From the NCBI GenBank assembly GCA_964035795.1, contig OZ038321.1:3702721-3766720 (forward strand): DNA of 64,000 nt. The letters run 5' to 3'. Below are positions 26,001-41,000 of the stretch, piece by piece. The notes under the pieces are model-generated. The model was not told the DNA's origin, did not search any database, and was given only the letters and a program-made list of their open reading frames with translations. The first letter of the stretch is position 1. Every line of letters starts with the position of its first letter. A program made the position numbers and the translations under genes. This stretch comes from Pterobdella sp. o SKG-2022. Taxonomy: Eukaryota > Annelida > Clitellata > Hirudinida > Piscicolidae.

Positions 26001-29000
26001 GTCTTGCACTCACACCGACCCATTGGTAAACGAGGTGGAGGTATTTCTGTAATTTCCAGAAACTCTATTAGAATGGATGCCATTAAATCCCCATCCCACT
26101 CTTCTTTTGAATCATTGACAGCCAAAGTGTTTTTTTCGTCACACTGTTTGTTTCTATCAGTGATCTACCGCCCTCCAAACACCGGCAATTTTATCTGCGA
26201 GCTCACGTCTCATCTCTATTATTTTCTTTCTTCAAATTTTATATTGGCTGGTGATTTTAACACCCCAAATTTTACGTCTCATGACAACCCGCTTAGAGCT
26301 CTTTTACGTGAACTGGTCCAGCACATAGACTTCCCACCCACAGACTTGGTAACATCCTTGACCGCATCATTACGCCAAAACCTAACAGTCACCTCATACA
26401 AGAAATCGGCAGAGAAACTTTTGACTCTGATCACTATCTTATTTTATGCAGTCTCAACCCCGCTTCCCCTCCCCTTCCCTCTCGCATTGTAATTTCCCGC
26501 TCCTTTGAAAACTTTGATGATGCTGTCTTCGAGAAAGATCTCAGACATATCCATAATACACTAACTAACCCTTCTGATGTTCCAGTTGAAGAGTTTCTTA
26601 CAACAATGAACAACTCTTTTTAATCACTTATCGACCACCACGCCCCTTTTCCTACCCACATCTTTCGCCCCAGCAATCACTCCCATCACAAGCTATCCAC
26701 TGACGCCATTGCCGCCAAAAGAAAAAGACGAAAACTTGAGAGAAAAATTTCCTTGTTGTTAAAGTCATCCAAGTCAGTTGCAGCCAGTCTTCTTGCTGCC
26801 CTCAAGGAATCTCGTAAGACTGCTCGCGCTCTCATCTTTAAATCCCGTGCTGATTATTTTAACAACATGCTTGCATCTGTCAAACCAAACTCGAAAGTTT
26901 TTTGGAAAACTGCCAACTCCTTCCTACATAGATCTCCTCCTTCTCTACCACGCAGCTCTTCAGAAGCTATCAATCTTGTGAATACCTTTAGTAGCTTTTT
27001 TGAAGAGCAAATCACTCTTATTCACAAATCTTTGCCAACGTCCATTTTACGCTGCACAGACCCTATTCTACCAGACAATCGAACACCATTCTCTTATTTT
27101 TCATTTGTCAGTATTGAAAAAGTGAGTAGGCTAATTCGCTCTTTACCCAACAAATCTTCTCCATTAGACTTAATCCTTACATCCACTTTAAAACGCTTTT
27201 CTCACCTCTTTGCTCCAATAATTTCCAAACTTACCAACTTGTCCTTTTCACAAGCAATATTCCCCGTCTCCTTTGAAACAGCACAACTTCTCCGTTTGCT
27301 TAAGAAAGGCAATTTGGACCCTACCATTCCTTCGAACTACCGCCCTATTTCTAACTTGAGCACCATTTCAAAAATTATCGAAAGACTCGTTCTTTCCAGA
27401 ACAACTTCTCACATGTCATCATCTCCTAATTTTAAGCTTTTCCAATCAGCATATCGCAAGCACCACTCAACAGAAACCACACTCTTACGCATCACTGACA
27501 GTCTTCGCAACATCTGCGCTACTAGACATGCGGCCGTTTTGGTTTCGCTAGATCTTTCTGCTGCTTTTGACACTCTCGACCACAATATCTTAATTGATAT
27601 TTTGAATAGACACTTCAATATTTTTGATCTCGCTCTTTCTTGGTTTGGCTCTTACCTCTCTCAACGTTCTCAGTTCGTTAAAATGGACAATTTCTCTTTT
27701 TCTCTTACATCACTCAACTCAGGCGTGCCGCAGGGCTCTGTTCTAGGACCAATCCTCTTCTCTCTTTATACATCACCCATGTGTAGCATTATTGTAAAGC
27801 ACGACTTGCTTTTTCACCAGTTCGCTGATGACATCACTCTTTTCACCGAAGTCTCTCACCCAGATCCTAGCCCCACTCTTCTTAAATTATCCAGTTGTCT
27901 TTCCGCTCTAAACTCCTGGTTTTTCCAAAGCCAACTGAATCTAAACCCTACTAAGAGTGAGGTGATGTTTGTCGGCAGCTCTCGTCTTTTAGTAAAATAC
28001 AATCTCTCTTCTGTGGTAACCCTTGACGGCACCACACTTCCTATATCTTCCAAGCTCAAAATCTTAGGTGTCACCTTAGATTCAAATTTGAACTTTGCTC
28101 ACTTTAATTCTCAAATAATCCAATCTTCCAATTTTCATATCTATGCCATAAAACAAGTACGCAAATTCTTACCTCTTTCCACTGCTAATACCCTCTTTAT
28201 CTCACTAGTTCTTTCCAGATTGGACTACTGTAATTCTCTCCTTTGCGGCCAGCCAAACTATCTTTTATGCAAACTTCAAGCCCTCAAAAACCACGCGGCC
28301 AAGACGGTTCTTCAAGCTGATTATTTCAGTTCTTCCAGCGACTGTCTTGATCGTTTGCACTGGCCACCTGTCTCCCAAAGATGCAAGTTTAAATTACTTT
28401 GGTTCATTGTATGCACTCTCAAGCTTGAACAACCTGCTTATCTTTTTGATCTTTTGTCAATCAGACACACACGTCAACCACTCAGATCCTTGCACTCTGG
28501 TCTCCAGCTTCATCAACCTGTTTCTTCAGGCTTGTTTACTAGTCGCTCTTTTTCTCACCAGGCTCCACGTTTGTGGAATTCGCTTCCTTCTAACTTGCGC
28601 TCATCGCCTTTTTTCATGAACTTTCGCAAACTTTTGAAAACTCACTTATACCATAAACATCCCCAGTCATAACCTCTTACAAACCTTGAGCGCCTCTGAA
28701 GCAATCTTGAATTGATAACTGTGCGCTATAAAAATCTTAATAATAATAATAATATAGCACTGAAAAAGACCGCTGAGATATGGATACAAAATTCGAATTG
28801 CTTTGTATTAGGAAAATTTTTTTGGTACTTTTTAGTTTTTTTTTTAATTTTGAAAACTCCATTATATTCTCAAACACAAAAAACTAATATATTCACCGGA
28901 TATTATTAATACCGAAGCTAATGAAATAAAAATGAAGACGAACGATTGAAGAAAATATGCATGATTTTACAGCATTCGATTGAAAACACTGGAGGTTTTG

Positions 29001-32000
29001 ATGAAGGTGAACAAAAACTGAAAAATACTCGTGAAAATATTCTGTTACTCAACTATTTATATTTATTTGAAAGTATGTTTTTTAATAATTCAATTATTTC
29101 TAGATTCATGTTTTGTATAAAAAGTCTTAAAAATTTTTAAAAACATGCCATTGAGGGAAAATTTACTGTGATACTTTTGGAGGAATAAAATTAATATTAT
29201 ATGTTTTATAAGAATACAAGCAGAAGCTAATGATGAAAGTTTGGGAAACAAAATACAAGAGGATAATTTTACTGTGTTTGCACGTATGAATAATGATGAA
29301 TATCAACCATGAATAGATGTACCAAACCAATTAATACTAGACACAAATATAAAGGTCTAACAACAAAGCTTATCGTAAGCTGAACTTGAATTATCTAGTA
29401 CTTGATAGTGTAAGTTCTACTTACGATAATCTTTGCTGTCAAATATGCCTTTGTGTTTGTGTCTAGTATATCGAAAAAGTGGAATAAGGACTTTTAATCA
29501 AATATAATTGAAAAAATGTTAATTCAACGCAGGTTTTTTTACACTATATTATGAAGTGGGGCTTCATGTGGATTGATAAAATTAATTTAAACTTCCACAA
29601 AGATTGAATCAACAAGCATTTTTCCAGTCGGTTTTCTCATTTGTAAATGAAATCTTTCACAAAAACTATTTCAAGTTTTTGTCTCAAACTATAAAAAGGT
29701 TTCCAATCAAATCTCCGTTCTCACGTTAGCAAAGCATAAGTGAACTTAGGAAAAGCTTGAATAACAGCAATTCCTAAATAAAACCAACCAATAGCAGAAA
29801 ACCTTTTTAACGATAGTTTTTTTTCAAATTTTAATAAATTTTATTCTTTAGAATTTTCAAAAAACCTTTCATTCAAATTGTTTCTCATTATTTTCAGTTC
29901 GACAATAGGAATGAAAAGCTTAATTAGAAAATAATTAAAATGATATAGATAAATAGAATAATAATAATAATAATAATATTTATAATTATAATAATAGTAA
30001 TAATAATAATAATATTTATAATTATAATAATAGTAATAATAATAATAATAATAATAAGCTAAATCTGATGGTAGTGCTATCATCACCCACTTTTTTTTAT
30101 TATGGCACCTTTCATTTTACGAGTCATCGGAATATGATATGAAATAGATATAGAAAAGGTTGGTGTTAATGAAGGTAATGAAGACTGCATTATAATAGCC
30201 TTAATCCACTTGATAATTGTAAGCTAGTCTTACGAAAAGCTTCGTGTCTTTTAAAATAAATACTTTGTGTTTGTTGACCTTACAATAAAGATTTATGTTT
30301 TATAATTGAATTATTATTATTTTTATTATTATTGCTATTGTTATTATTATTAATTTGATTCTTAGAAGTAGGACTTTATTCTAATCAGCCATTCTGACTG
30401 TTTAAATAGTCATAGAGAATAAAAAATTCAATTCTTTAGGGGTGATTTTTTCATCCATTTTCTTCAATTTGTTTCAATATGTCTTTCATACTATCAGATT
30501 GATTCATTTTGGTATAAAAATGAATTTTTCATAGTCGCTATTTTTAAAATTCTCAAATTACACTCAACTGTTTATATTTACTTTTTTAACTGCTCACACT
30601 AGATGAAACACCCTTTCAATACCTCTTTGACTCCACACCGGCTTAACCTCGTTACGCTTGCATTAACTCACCCACATCATCACCCTAACACCAATAAACT
30701 ATTATTAGGTTAATTATCCATTCCACAGCTGTTCCAAGCAAAACTAACGAAGACAAGCTATGTCACTGGTTGCAAAGGGATGAGTGGGTGTGGATTGGTT
30801 GGTGCTTTTTGCTTCTTGTTTTAACTTAAATAATGATAATTACTATCAATTAATTTGTAGGGGTTGATAATCTTTAATAATCTGGATGAGTTTATGGTTC
30901 TTCATGCCTCACATAAGCTTTCAACTTGGAAAAAATGATGAAGTCTATTGAATTTGCAAATCTTTACGTAAGTTGATAATGTGAGTTCGACTCAGAAAAA
31001 GCTCCATAAGTTATCACCAACTGACTTGTCGTAACTAAACCGAAGAAAGTTTTTTAAATTAAATTCAGTGTTTTGAAAATTAGCAGATATTTAAGCAATT
31101 TTAAAGGCACGAAACCTTGGATCAATATTGAAACATTATCATGTCGAAAAACTCTTGATAAAAGCAAAAATCATTTTGAAACTTGTTATTACTCCTGCGA
31201 CATAAAAAACAAATGTGTTTGTAAGAGTTTTGAGTGATTGCAAACTAATCCGATTGGCACGAGGGGAATTTTAATCACATTTGGGGCGGGGTTCAAAAGG
31301 ATTTTAGCAAAATTTAAAATGAATTTTGATCACTACGGCAGCCACATGCCTCGGTTACTGCGTTGTATTGTATTTTAGATTGAAGATTTTGTTGTTTTTC
31401 AGCTGTTTCAAGTAGAAAGGTTTTACCGTAATATTTTTTGTTTTAAACTTAATTCAAAGTGGTTTGAAGGCAAGCCTTTCAAAAAATAAAAATTTTTATG
31501 AGGTTTTCGCGAAAATTTTCGACTTAAAGTGTCCACTATTTCGTTTAATAATGTATGTTTCATTATTACCTTTTTTAATCTTTTGCTTTTTAAAAAAAAA
31601 CATATTTTCCTTTGTATAAAACCTTTTAAAAACTCCACTTGACACCGCAGACTATGAGTACTTCAGAAACTCTGCGATGATGATGCGCTCACAAACGTCA
31701 AAAATCCTCGATGAATTCAAGTCTAAATCATTCAAGCTGGAAAAGCTATTAGAACTACAGCAAAACCAACACAATAAAAAAAACCAACAGTACCGCCATT
31801 TAGAAAATTCTGAAGCCATAAAGACTGGCTTTCAAACGAGTTATGACAAGTTTGGGACCACGGCGCCTAAAAAGCAAGCTCACGAGGCGCTGAGCAACCA
31901 TCCTTCTCAAAGCAACGTTGACCTGATGTTCAACAATCTGCATCCGAACAACTCGTGCACTTTCGTGGGGTCTTTTGATTTCAAGATCCTCAACACAAAC

Positions 32001-35000
32001 GCTTTCTTCTATGAAGTTGGTGTTTTTTATGCGCTTCTAAGCTGATGTTCTATTTAGTTTTTAAGACTTGCTTCAAGTTTCATGTTATACATTAAAAATA
32101 GATGAAATTTTGAAAAAAGTGAGATAATGACTGCCTCAAAAGTTTAAATTCTTGAAATTAAATTATTTCAATTTGAAAAATGTCTATTATTTAGAAAATT
32201 GACAATATTCGTGAAGCATCCTAACTTTGCTAATTATGTTTTGAAGACAACGGAAAAGTGACAACAGGACAATTGTATTGTCTAAAAATAACCTCTTTAA
32301 AGAATAAATAAAGTTTTAAGTAACACTCAAGCATTTGAAGATGTTTTTTTTTATTTGTATATGAATAAAGAATGTGCGAAAGCGCTACCTTTAGCGGGAC
32401 TCGAATATCTTCTCCACCTTTGAGGGACAAACTCAATTAAGCTAACTGACTCATAAATACTTAACTTTATAGTTTATTATTTGAAGTACTCAATAGTAAA
32501 TATTGTTAAAAAAATATTGAAAATGCAAAAATTTACTTTATTTTTTTATTTAAACTGAGCTTAATGTCATTTTCATTCTGCTTCAAGCTGCTTTTGAACA
32601 ATTCCACATTCACTTCTGAAACTTCCATTGAATTGGAATCACATCCATATAAAAAAGCTTTGATCAATGTGTTTAAAATCACAAAATTTCAGTTTTTATA
32701 CGTGTTGATTTCAACTTTTTTATCATTTATCGCATGGAACACATTTCGAATCACTCAATCAATATGATTCATCACATGAGACTGTAGATTTAACTTCTAA
32801 ATTTCCCTCCTCGAAGCATTTTTGATGGCTTGGAGCATTTGAGTACATGCAAAAATTTACTACTAAACCCGAAACAGCCTTCATCAAACCAAAAATCTCA
32901 ATTTTATTATAAAGGTCGCTAATTTCGAGACTGTATTGAGTAAATGCTAGAGTATATAGACTTTTTAGATGTATTCTGTTTTGTTTGTGCATGAGTGCCT
33001 CATTACGACCGTTGTGTCGTATTATGCAGCAATCCTAGAGATTATTCAATCGTTAAGACTTTTTCAGGGTTTTTAGTTTATACCAAACTTTATAGAATTT
33101 ATACCAAACATTATAGAGTTTTTGTTTTATTTGAAAAAAACTATTGAAGCGATTTTATAGCTATTTCAAGTATTTTAACAATAGTTTCAAACATAAATTG
33201 TCATCAAAATATATTCCAACTTCGAAATAGTCTCGTTTTTCTAAATGACATAATCAAGGGTTGAAAACCATTTGAAAAAAATGAAAAAATTGACAGAAAA
33301 GAAAAAATAATTTAAAATTCTCCTTTTAGAGAAAGGTGTTTTTTGAAAATGATTATTTGCGAGTATGTGTACAAGCAATCTTCTTAAGTCGTTCTAGGGG
33401 GCTTGTTGTGTATTTAAAAACCATTTTTTGCCGGAATGTTTTTGATTTTTGTAAGTTTCAAAAGAGTTTTGCTGGAAAGCATTTGTTGGATAGACACACG
33501 AAGTAACTAAGAGATAGTTTTTGAGCTTCAAAAGTTTTAAACTGTTTTTATGAGAATTTTTATTTGAAATTCAAGCAAAAATATTCTTAAGTGGTTGGGC
33601 ATGTTTTAAATGGTGAATAAATCATCTTGTTTCATTAAAACTTTTATATGGAAATAAAAAAAAAATCTCAATTATTCATGGAAATAAATCCAAAGAAAAA
33701 AAAATAATTTTGAAAGCTTTAAACAATAAAACAAAATTTATAAAATTTCTTCACAAATTCAATTTTCCATAAGCTATAACAAAAGAAAAATCAAAAGCCA
33801 CTTTAACACAAACTCCCACCCATAATAAGACTAAATTAACATAACTTGAAACACTGGTAGTTTTTATTATAAAGCTTTTGGTTAACAGTGTAACGTTTTT
33901 AAGTTTTCCCCAATGTTTCTCAACTCGAAATGCCAGATGTTTTGTGGTACGAGGCAGAAGGATTCCTCCAGCGTGTGGCCCCCCCTAGAAAGCCAACGTA
34001 ATTCATTAGAGTTTGGTTGCTTAGCTGCTCAAAAAGTCACTTTTCTCATTGATGCGGCTTTTTGCGTTCATAATGACACTAATCCTGATTGGTATCATCA
34101 TCATCACTCCCACAAGCAATATCGTCGTCGTCATCATCACTCAGAAAAAAAAGAAATAGGTGTGGTATGACTTTACATTGATTTTTCGCTAATTTTTGTA
34201 TTTATTAATTCAAGTGTATAGTTTTCAATAGTTTTGCTATGTGATTCGCCATTTTCTATAATAACTCTTAATTAAAACACCATCAAAAGCTTTATGACTT
34301 CAATTAACTATTTTCTCAAAATTTCCAGAAAAAACCCTCACGTGCTTGTCCCAGTGGACCGAGCAATCCTTCATTTTCACTGTCCTCTCAAACGACCGAA
34401 ATTACAAGCCAATTTATGTCTTGGTATGCATAAATTATTAAATTGCCTTTTAAATTTTTTATTGAGTTTGTGTGCTGATCTAAGCAGCTTTATTTATCTT
34501 TAAAATGGATATCAAACGTTTAAAAATCGAGTGACGCTCTAAACAACCTAACAATGGCACAACTAAACCCTCTAAACTGGTGGGAGTCTTCTACAGAGGT
34601 TTGCAACCCCTCCTTGAACCAGTGGTGTTTTGTTTGAGATCTGCGTATTAATTGCATGCGCGCCTCTTCGTGTCGCGTGTTTAAACATGGTTTGAACTTA
34701 AGGGGAATCTTCTCATGATAAAACTTTCTGAAGACTTTTATGACAATGATTGTATGCTATATTATTTAAACTGCCCATAACTGCCTTTGTTAAATTTTAA
34801 CGAATAAAATTTTTTCAAAGAAAATTTTATAGTTTCCATGACAAGTCTAAAACTTAAAATGACAATACTGTAGATAGAGCATTTAAACATAACGGGCGTC
34901 TGAAGCAGCTCTGGCAAGTTTTTAATACATCGAAATGCATGGGCGTTATAAGATGCCATTGTTTACTCTTCCGACAACAATGCAAGATTTAATTACTGCA

Positions 35001-38000
35001 CTTCAATACTTCCTCTTTGCCTCAACTAACAAAATTAAACTCAATTCTGTCCTCCAATTCATCCAAATGAACTTTTTAAATGATATTTCTACCTCTTTCT
35101 GAGCTCATCAGTATCGCGTGTTAATTTCGACCATTAAGGAAATTTAATAAATCTATATTTTCAAAACGCTTCATTTTTAAATCTTTTTTTAACCATTACT
35201 ATCACGTTTGAATAAAATAAAGCACTTTCATTAGAAAGTAATATGCGCCATAACATTATGCGTATGGGCATTTGAGGGTACATGAGTCTGTAAGAGAATT
35301 TAATTGCTCACTTTCTCTTGTCATGTAGTCACCAATTGGCACGCCTTAGATAAGATATTCCTAAAAGTACTTTCTATTGAGTTAAAATTATTTACATTGT
35401 TATTAATTAATGATGATATATACGAATGTAAAAGTGAATGGAACTAAACGGGGTTTGTTTTGATGCCTCTCGGCTTTCAAGTTTGTGCTTGTAAGAAATT
35501 TTTAGATACAAAATGCTAGTATTAATATAGAAGCCCGAGTTTAAATTATAAATAATATAGAAAAATTAATCCTCGTGAAAAAATATTCAAATTAGCTGCC
35601 ATTAGCAGATGTTCTTGACAGTTTTCTATGAAGAAAAATATATTGTGAAAAGTATCTGTGTCTCTTAATCCTCGCTCTATTATTTTAAGTCCTCACTTGA
35701 AGTTTTTAAACTCTTGGTAAGACTGCTGAAAAATATTCAAAATGTAGAAGAATGTTTCGAAAAAAATAGCTTCAAAGCATTAAATAAATCAAATGTTTTT
35801 GAGCCTATTACAGCATATTATCTGAGACTCCAGTGAGATTGGTTCAATACCCCTCTACAACTTTAATCAAGGCTGCGTTAATTCGTACAGATTCGATGAA
35901 AAAAGCCATATATCTTGAGACGTTTCGTCCGTGTAGCTTGTTACGATGTGTTATTTATTACTTTTTGTATTACTGTCACATTTTGTCCGTCTTTCATTAT
36001 ATCTCTTCAGTCAAATTGGAAATTAATTTTTGTTAATTTCGAATGGTGTCTAGTGAATGTAACAAACTAGTCTTTTGAAACTTATTATTATTATTATTAT
36101 TAATTAAACAAAGAAGTTTTTTACGAATGATTTTTATCACAATCAAAAATGACTGACTTATACAGAGTAAAAAACTTTCCAATGTCTCAACTTTTCAAAT
36201 TTAAAATCTTAACTTTAAATTATTATCTTTATTTTTATTATTCATTATTCTATTTATTTATCGTAATTATTTATTATTATTATATTTTGAAATTTTCATT
36301 GATAAACTATTCCATTTAACGAGATTTTAACTTGCAGCGTTTGCCTTCTGAAGCCGCAAAAGACGAAAAGAAGTCTTTCTTATCAGTAATCTACAAAGGC
36401 CTAATAACTCCTTTAAGCTCGCAAAGTTTCCATTCTGACTCCATGGATTACTTGGAAATGCAAATAACCAAGAAAAAAAGTTGGTTTGTAATGAAAAATT
36501 TGAATACAAAACATATAAAACCAGAATTTTTTCACACACGTTTGGTTCTGAATGAATTTAATAAAATTAATGACTTCAATGACATTTGCTGTAAGTCAAA
36601 TAAATAGGAAGTTTTATAAAGAAACCAGCAGCCATGATTATTGCGTGGTTGTGCGTTGATGAGATGACGTATCACTTTTGAAAACACAACGAGGGGCATT
36701 TGAGGATAATAAAAGAGGCAGTACTCGTAATTAACAAGACTCCATTTGAAAAATAATCTCGCATTTTTGCTTTTTCCTCAAAAATGGCGCTTGTTGTAAA
36801 GCACAAATAGGACACTGCATTTAATAATAAAAACGATATTTATAATAATATATTATTATGGATATCGTTCTCATCCCCATCCTTGTTATGATTGCTATAA
36901 TTCAAATTCGAAAATACAAAATAACTCGAAAATGTTCATTTATGCAATTTCCTCAAAATTAATGTTTCATTTGGTAGGAGCTGTGAGGCCTGTCATGAAA
37001 GCTCGAATAAAGCATAGTTATTTTTGTTAGTTATGAGTATATTTAGTGTATTTAATCACGACGTCAGTCCTCTCACTTGGCTAAACTTCCATGATCAAAA
37101 AGATATTAGAATTCGAATTAAAAAGTAATTTCGGGAATATACTTTTTTCAATAATTTCATTTTTTTTATTTCTTACGTGATATGGAAGAGTATATGGCAT
37201 AAAATTCGTGCTATTTTTGTTTTTAATTCCCCTCTCATGCTTTCTTGACATTTTTTCGTCAAAAACTCACCAAAAGCAGTTTCAAAATTTTAATCAAACC
37301 AAACAACGATTGCTTGATATTATTTTAATTTTAAATACCACTATAAAATTTTTAAACTTCTCAGGACAAGCTTCGACTCACGCAAACCTAGCTACATGCG
37401 ACTTTGAGTCGGCAGTGAAAGGCACGTGGCTGGATAAAAATGATTTCGAAGAGAAAAGAAAACTAGAAATTTTTGAGCAAAAAATAAAAAGCGAGAACTT
37501 CGGGGAGCAGTTTTGTCACAAAAGTCTCCAAAACCACTTGTACATGGTGTTTGTGCTGTTTAAAAACGCTTGGTGAGTGCAATATAGCATCACTTCAAAC
37601 CATCTATAATCATACTCTCATTCACTTGAATACTCACTTCAAACCTTTTTTGGCTCAAAAATTGAAAAAGCAACCAAGAATGTGTTTAAAATCTCACTGA
37701 AGAGTACGCCAGTGTTTATTGAATGCATCCGACTTAATTAAAGTCTGCAAGACGCTTAAGAGCGGTTTGAAATTAGTCTGTTTGACCTGGCTTAGACAAA
37801 GCATGAATGCCGATAAGCCTTTCTGTGGAGTCTAGATTATGTCATTGAATACGCGTCTATTCAAACCCCATTAATATTTACAAAAACGCTGGATGTTCAA
37901 GTGGTTAAAAATAATTATTTGCTCAAAAGTTTTACTGCATGGAAATGCGTTCATTTCGAATATTTCAATTTTTCACGTGGCAAAATGTGAGCCTGTCAAG

Positions 38001-41000
38001 CAAAATAAATGCTTTTTTTATATGCCTCATTTATCTCTAAAATATCTTTCGAAGTTTTTAAAATGCATTATTTATCATGTCATGCAAGGAAAGACAGAGT
38101 GTGCTGTTTGTACCTTAAACTCCATCAACAACAGCTAACATATGCCCTATGTGAGTCATTCTTTAAACAACCAATAAACTTTGAGTTTAAACTTCAACCA
38201 ATCAGAAATAATTGATTTTAAAAGCCAAATGAAAAGAGTATTTGAATAGATAGATACCAAGTTCTAAAATCCGTTTTTAATCCCCAATACCCTGAAGAGG
38301 GCCAGATTTACTCTCTTCACACACATTTATGAATCGATTTAATTAGTTAACAATAACTATAATCAGTGGCTTGTAAACTGCCTGGATTCACACTACAATA
38401 ATATCAAGTTTAGTGTATAAAATTAAACAACTTTTGAGTTGTTAACGCTCATGTACCTTCTTTCTAGAACTTGTCAATTATTACAACTTTTATGCACAGC
38501 GTCTTCCGACAAATCTTGCGTGTGTTATGTTTTTTGTCAAAAGGCTCGGAATGCTTCTCGATTCATTTCCATGCTTATCGCTTGCATATTCATAAAGGAG
38601 GTCATTGAACGCCATTTTATGAGTTACATTATATCAGTTGGTTTTGTACTAGTCTGATATAATTTTTATATTAGTTAATTGAAAATCAACGAATCAAAGT
38701 ATTGGTTTATTTACTATTAGTGTCAGTGTTGGTGAATCAAAAATTATTATTTTTATTATTATTATTGTTTTTGTTGTTTTTCAGAACTAAGTAATTCAAA
38801 TAGTTTAATATTATTATTATTATTATCGCTGTTGTTTTTATTATGTGTAAAAAATTTTGCATAGGAGTCATTGGCGAACCATTAGTGGCTGAAGCGTGCA
38901 AGTTAGCGTGTTTAAACTAATCTTAGTGACACGAGTTTAAAATAATCATTCTTGAAGATAATCATAATAGCTCCTATTCTCTTCATGCAAATTCAATTCG
39001 GCATTATGAGATAATTAAAATAAGCTTTCTATACTTTTTATATTTTATATAGGAATTAAAACCATTTTAATTATTTCTCAAAAAAATCTTTAAAATTATA
39101 ATTTGAATAATGTATGAAAGAAATTTTGATTATGTAGCGCTCATTAAAGCTTAATGCTTGTTTATGGCATGATATGATTATTGCAGACGATTGTCAAGTC
39201 ACAGAAAACATCCCAAGCTTTTCTTCCAAAAAAATGCTCCCTTTTGACTTTAAAAACTCTCGCTGTAACGTCATTAAGAACGTCGACTATTTCTCTTCCT
39301 TCACCAATCTTGAGACATCTCCAGGTTTGATTCTATGCAGTTTTTGGGCTTTTAGACGTATATGCTTTGAAGATAATGGTTTCAGTCTATAAAGTTTATT
39401 ATATTCATAAATTTTTAATGCTTTGAAACTGAAAATTTCATTTTAAAGCGTTCATCACAAAATCATTGCTGCAGAAACTCCCAAGAAACTGGTGAAGTGC
39501 GGCTTGAAGGAGATAGGAATGGTGCGGTTGTTTACTTCGAGAGACTGGGAGTGTCGTGGTGTGTTGAGTGATGTGCATGAATTCACCTGCCAGCAGTTGG
39601 ACCGAATCAAGATCAGACTCGATGAGGATGCTACTTGCCCGGGAGTTCCAAAGTTTTCGGGTGGGTATGGAGTGGAAACGGTATAAAATTTTGCTATATA
39701 ACTTTGTTTTCTATTCTGTATTGTAATTGGTCAAACCTTACTTTCAAGTTTCACATTCAAAATTCACTTTTCGAAGTTTATCCAAACTCCCCAAGCTTTT
39801 CAAGTGTTTAACCCACATTATCGAGTGAAGAGGCTAACATTCAAAAATTTAAATTAGATGCAAATATTGTAAATTTTCAACAAAGATTGAAAATTTTAAA
39901 TCAAAACTGTAAAATGTTGGAAAATTTTTATTATAACAATTAATATGTTATATATAACATAATAAATATGTTATATATAACATTATTATGAAAATTAATA
40001 TGTTATATATAACATATTAATTGTTATATATGTAACATAATTCATGAAAACATTCAGAGTACCAATGCACGGACCACATAATACAATCAGTCAATATGAA
40101 AATCATAGTCACCTTCTCCCACGATCATTCCATACAGTTTTGCTGGGTATACCATCATCTTTGTTCAAATTTTATCGCGTTTCATTATTTATATTAAATT
40201 TATTGTATAAATTTAACGAGTTTCAGATTTTATATTAAATGATATCTGAAAAAATGAAATTTTTGATTTTTTGAAAAACTTTTTGAAGCTGTTCTTTTTG
40301 AAATATTAATTCGAGTAATCATTTTAAATCTTGTGCTTTCAAATAAAAATCGCTTAGGTAAATTCGTTATGAGGTGAGCATAACTTGAAATAAGAGTTTT
40401 TGACATAATTATGAAAAGAAAAATTTTTCTTTTATGAAAACTTTAACTTTGCAAATATTTCGAATTCAATTTAAAAAAAATAAAATTGAAAATTGTTTGA
40501 ATCAGTTAATTTGAAATTTTTCTTTTAGTTGCTACAGTCAGGATGTTTATGCGAAGACGCCGGTAGTAGAGAATTTTCTTTTTTCAAGTCTATTTTATCT
40601 ATCACGAAATGAAGTTTTTAAAATGCTACAGATCATTTTTCCCACTGTTCTTTTGGTTAATGCGATTTTAACCGCTTTAACAAGCAATGTGGTAATAATC
40701 CTCCAAGTAAAATAGATGGAACTATTTTGTTTGGAATAATTTTATATAAAACATTAATCCGACAGAAAAAGTTGAAAATATTAATTTCGATCGTTCGTGT
40801 TCGAGACAAACTGCAAAGCTCTCGATAAAATGTTTGGAATATTATATAAGCAAACTCATCCGTCATAAGGCAATAAAAACTTTCTACCGCCAAAAAATAT
40901 TGTGTTTTTTATACTGTCATTATCATTAATTTTCTATAAATTTTGTTTTTTTTTCAAGGAAATACATGTTAATAATTTATTCATGTCTACACATACTATA

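Larger units (their letters stand above)
28720..31650. other. Intron 3 remainder of the DUF704x-like gene
   Basis: Downstream of the LINE no exon is seen until 31651. The stretch holds a fold-back element (29335-29467), an AAT-type microsatellite (29958-30058) and a fragment of the small inverted-repeat family (30221-30290). Confidence 0.6.

Noticed and set aside
37208..37370. Hydrophobic frame upstream of exon 8 that might be a signal peptide of a separate gene
   Set aside because: The acceptor at 37370 joins exon 7 in phase; reading from the alternative AG at 37364 would create a stop at the junction.
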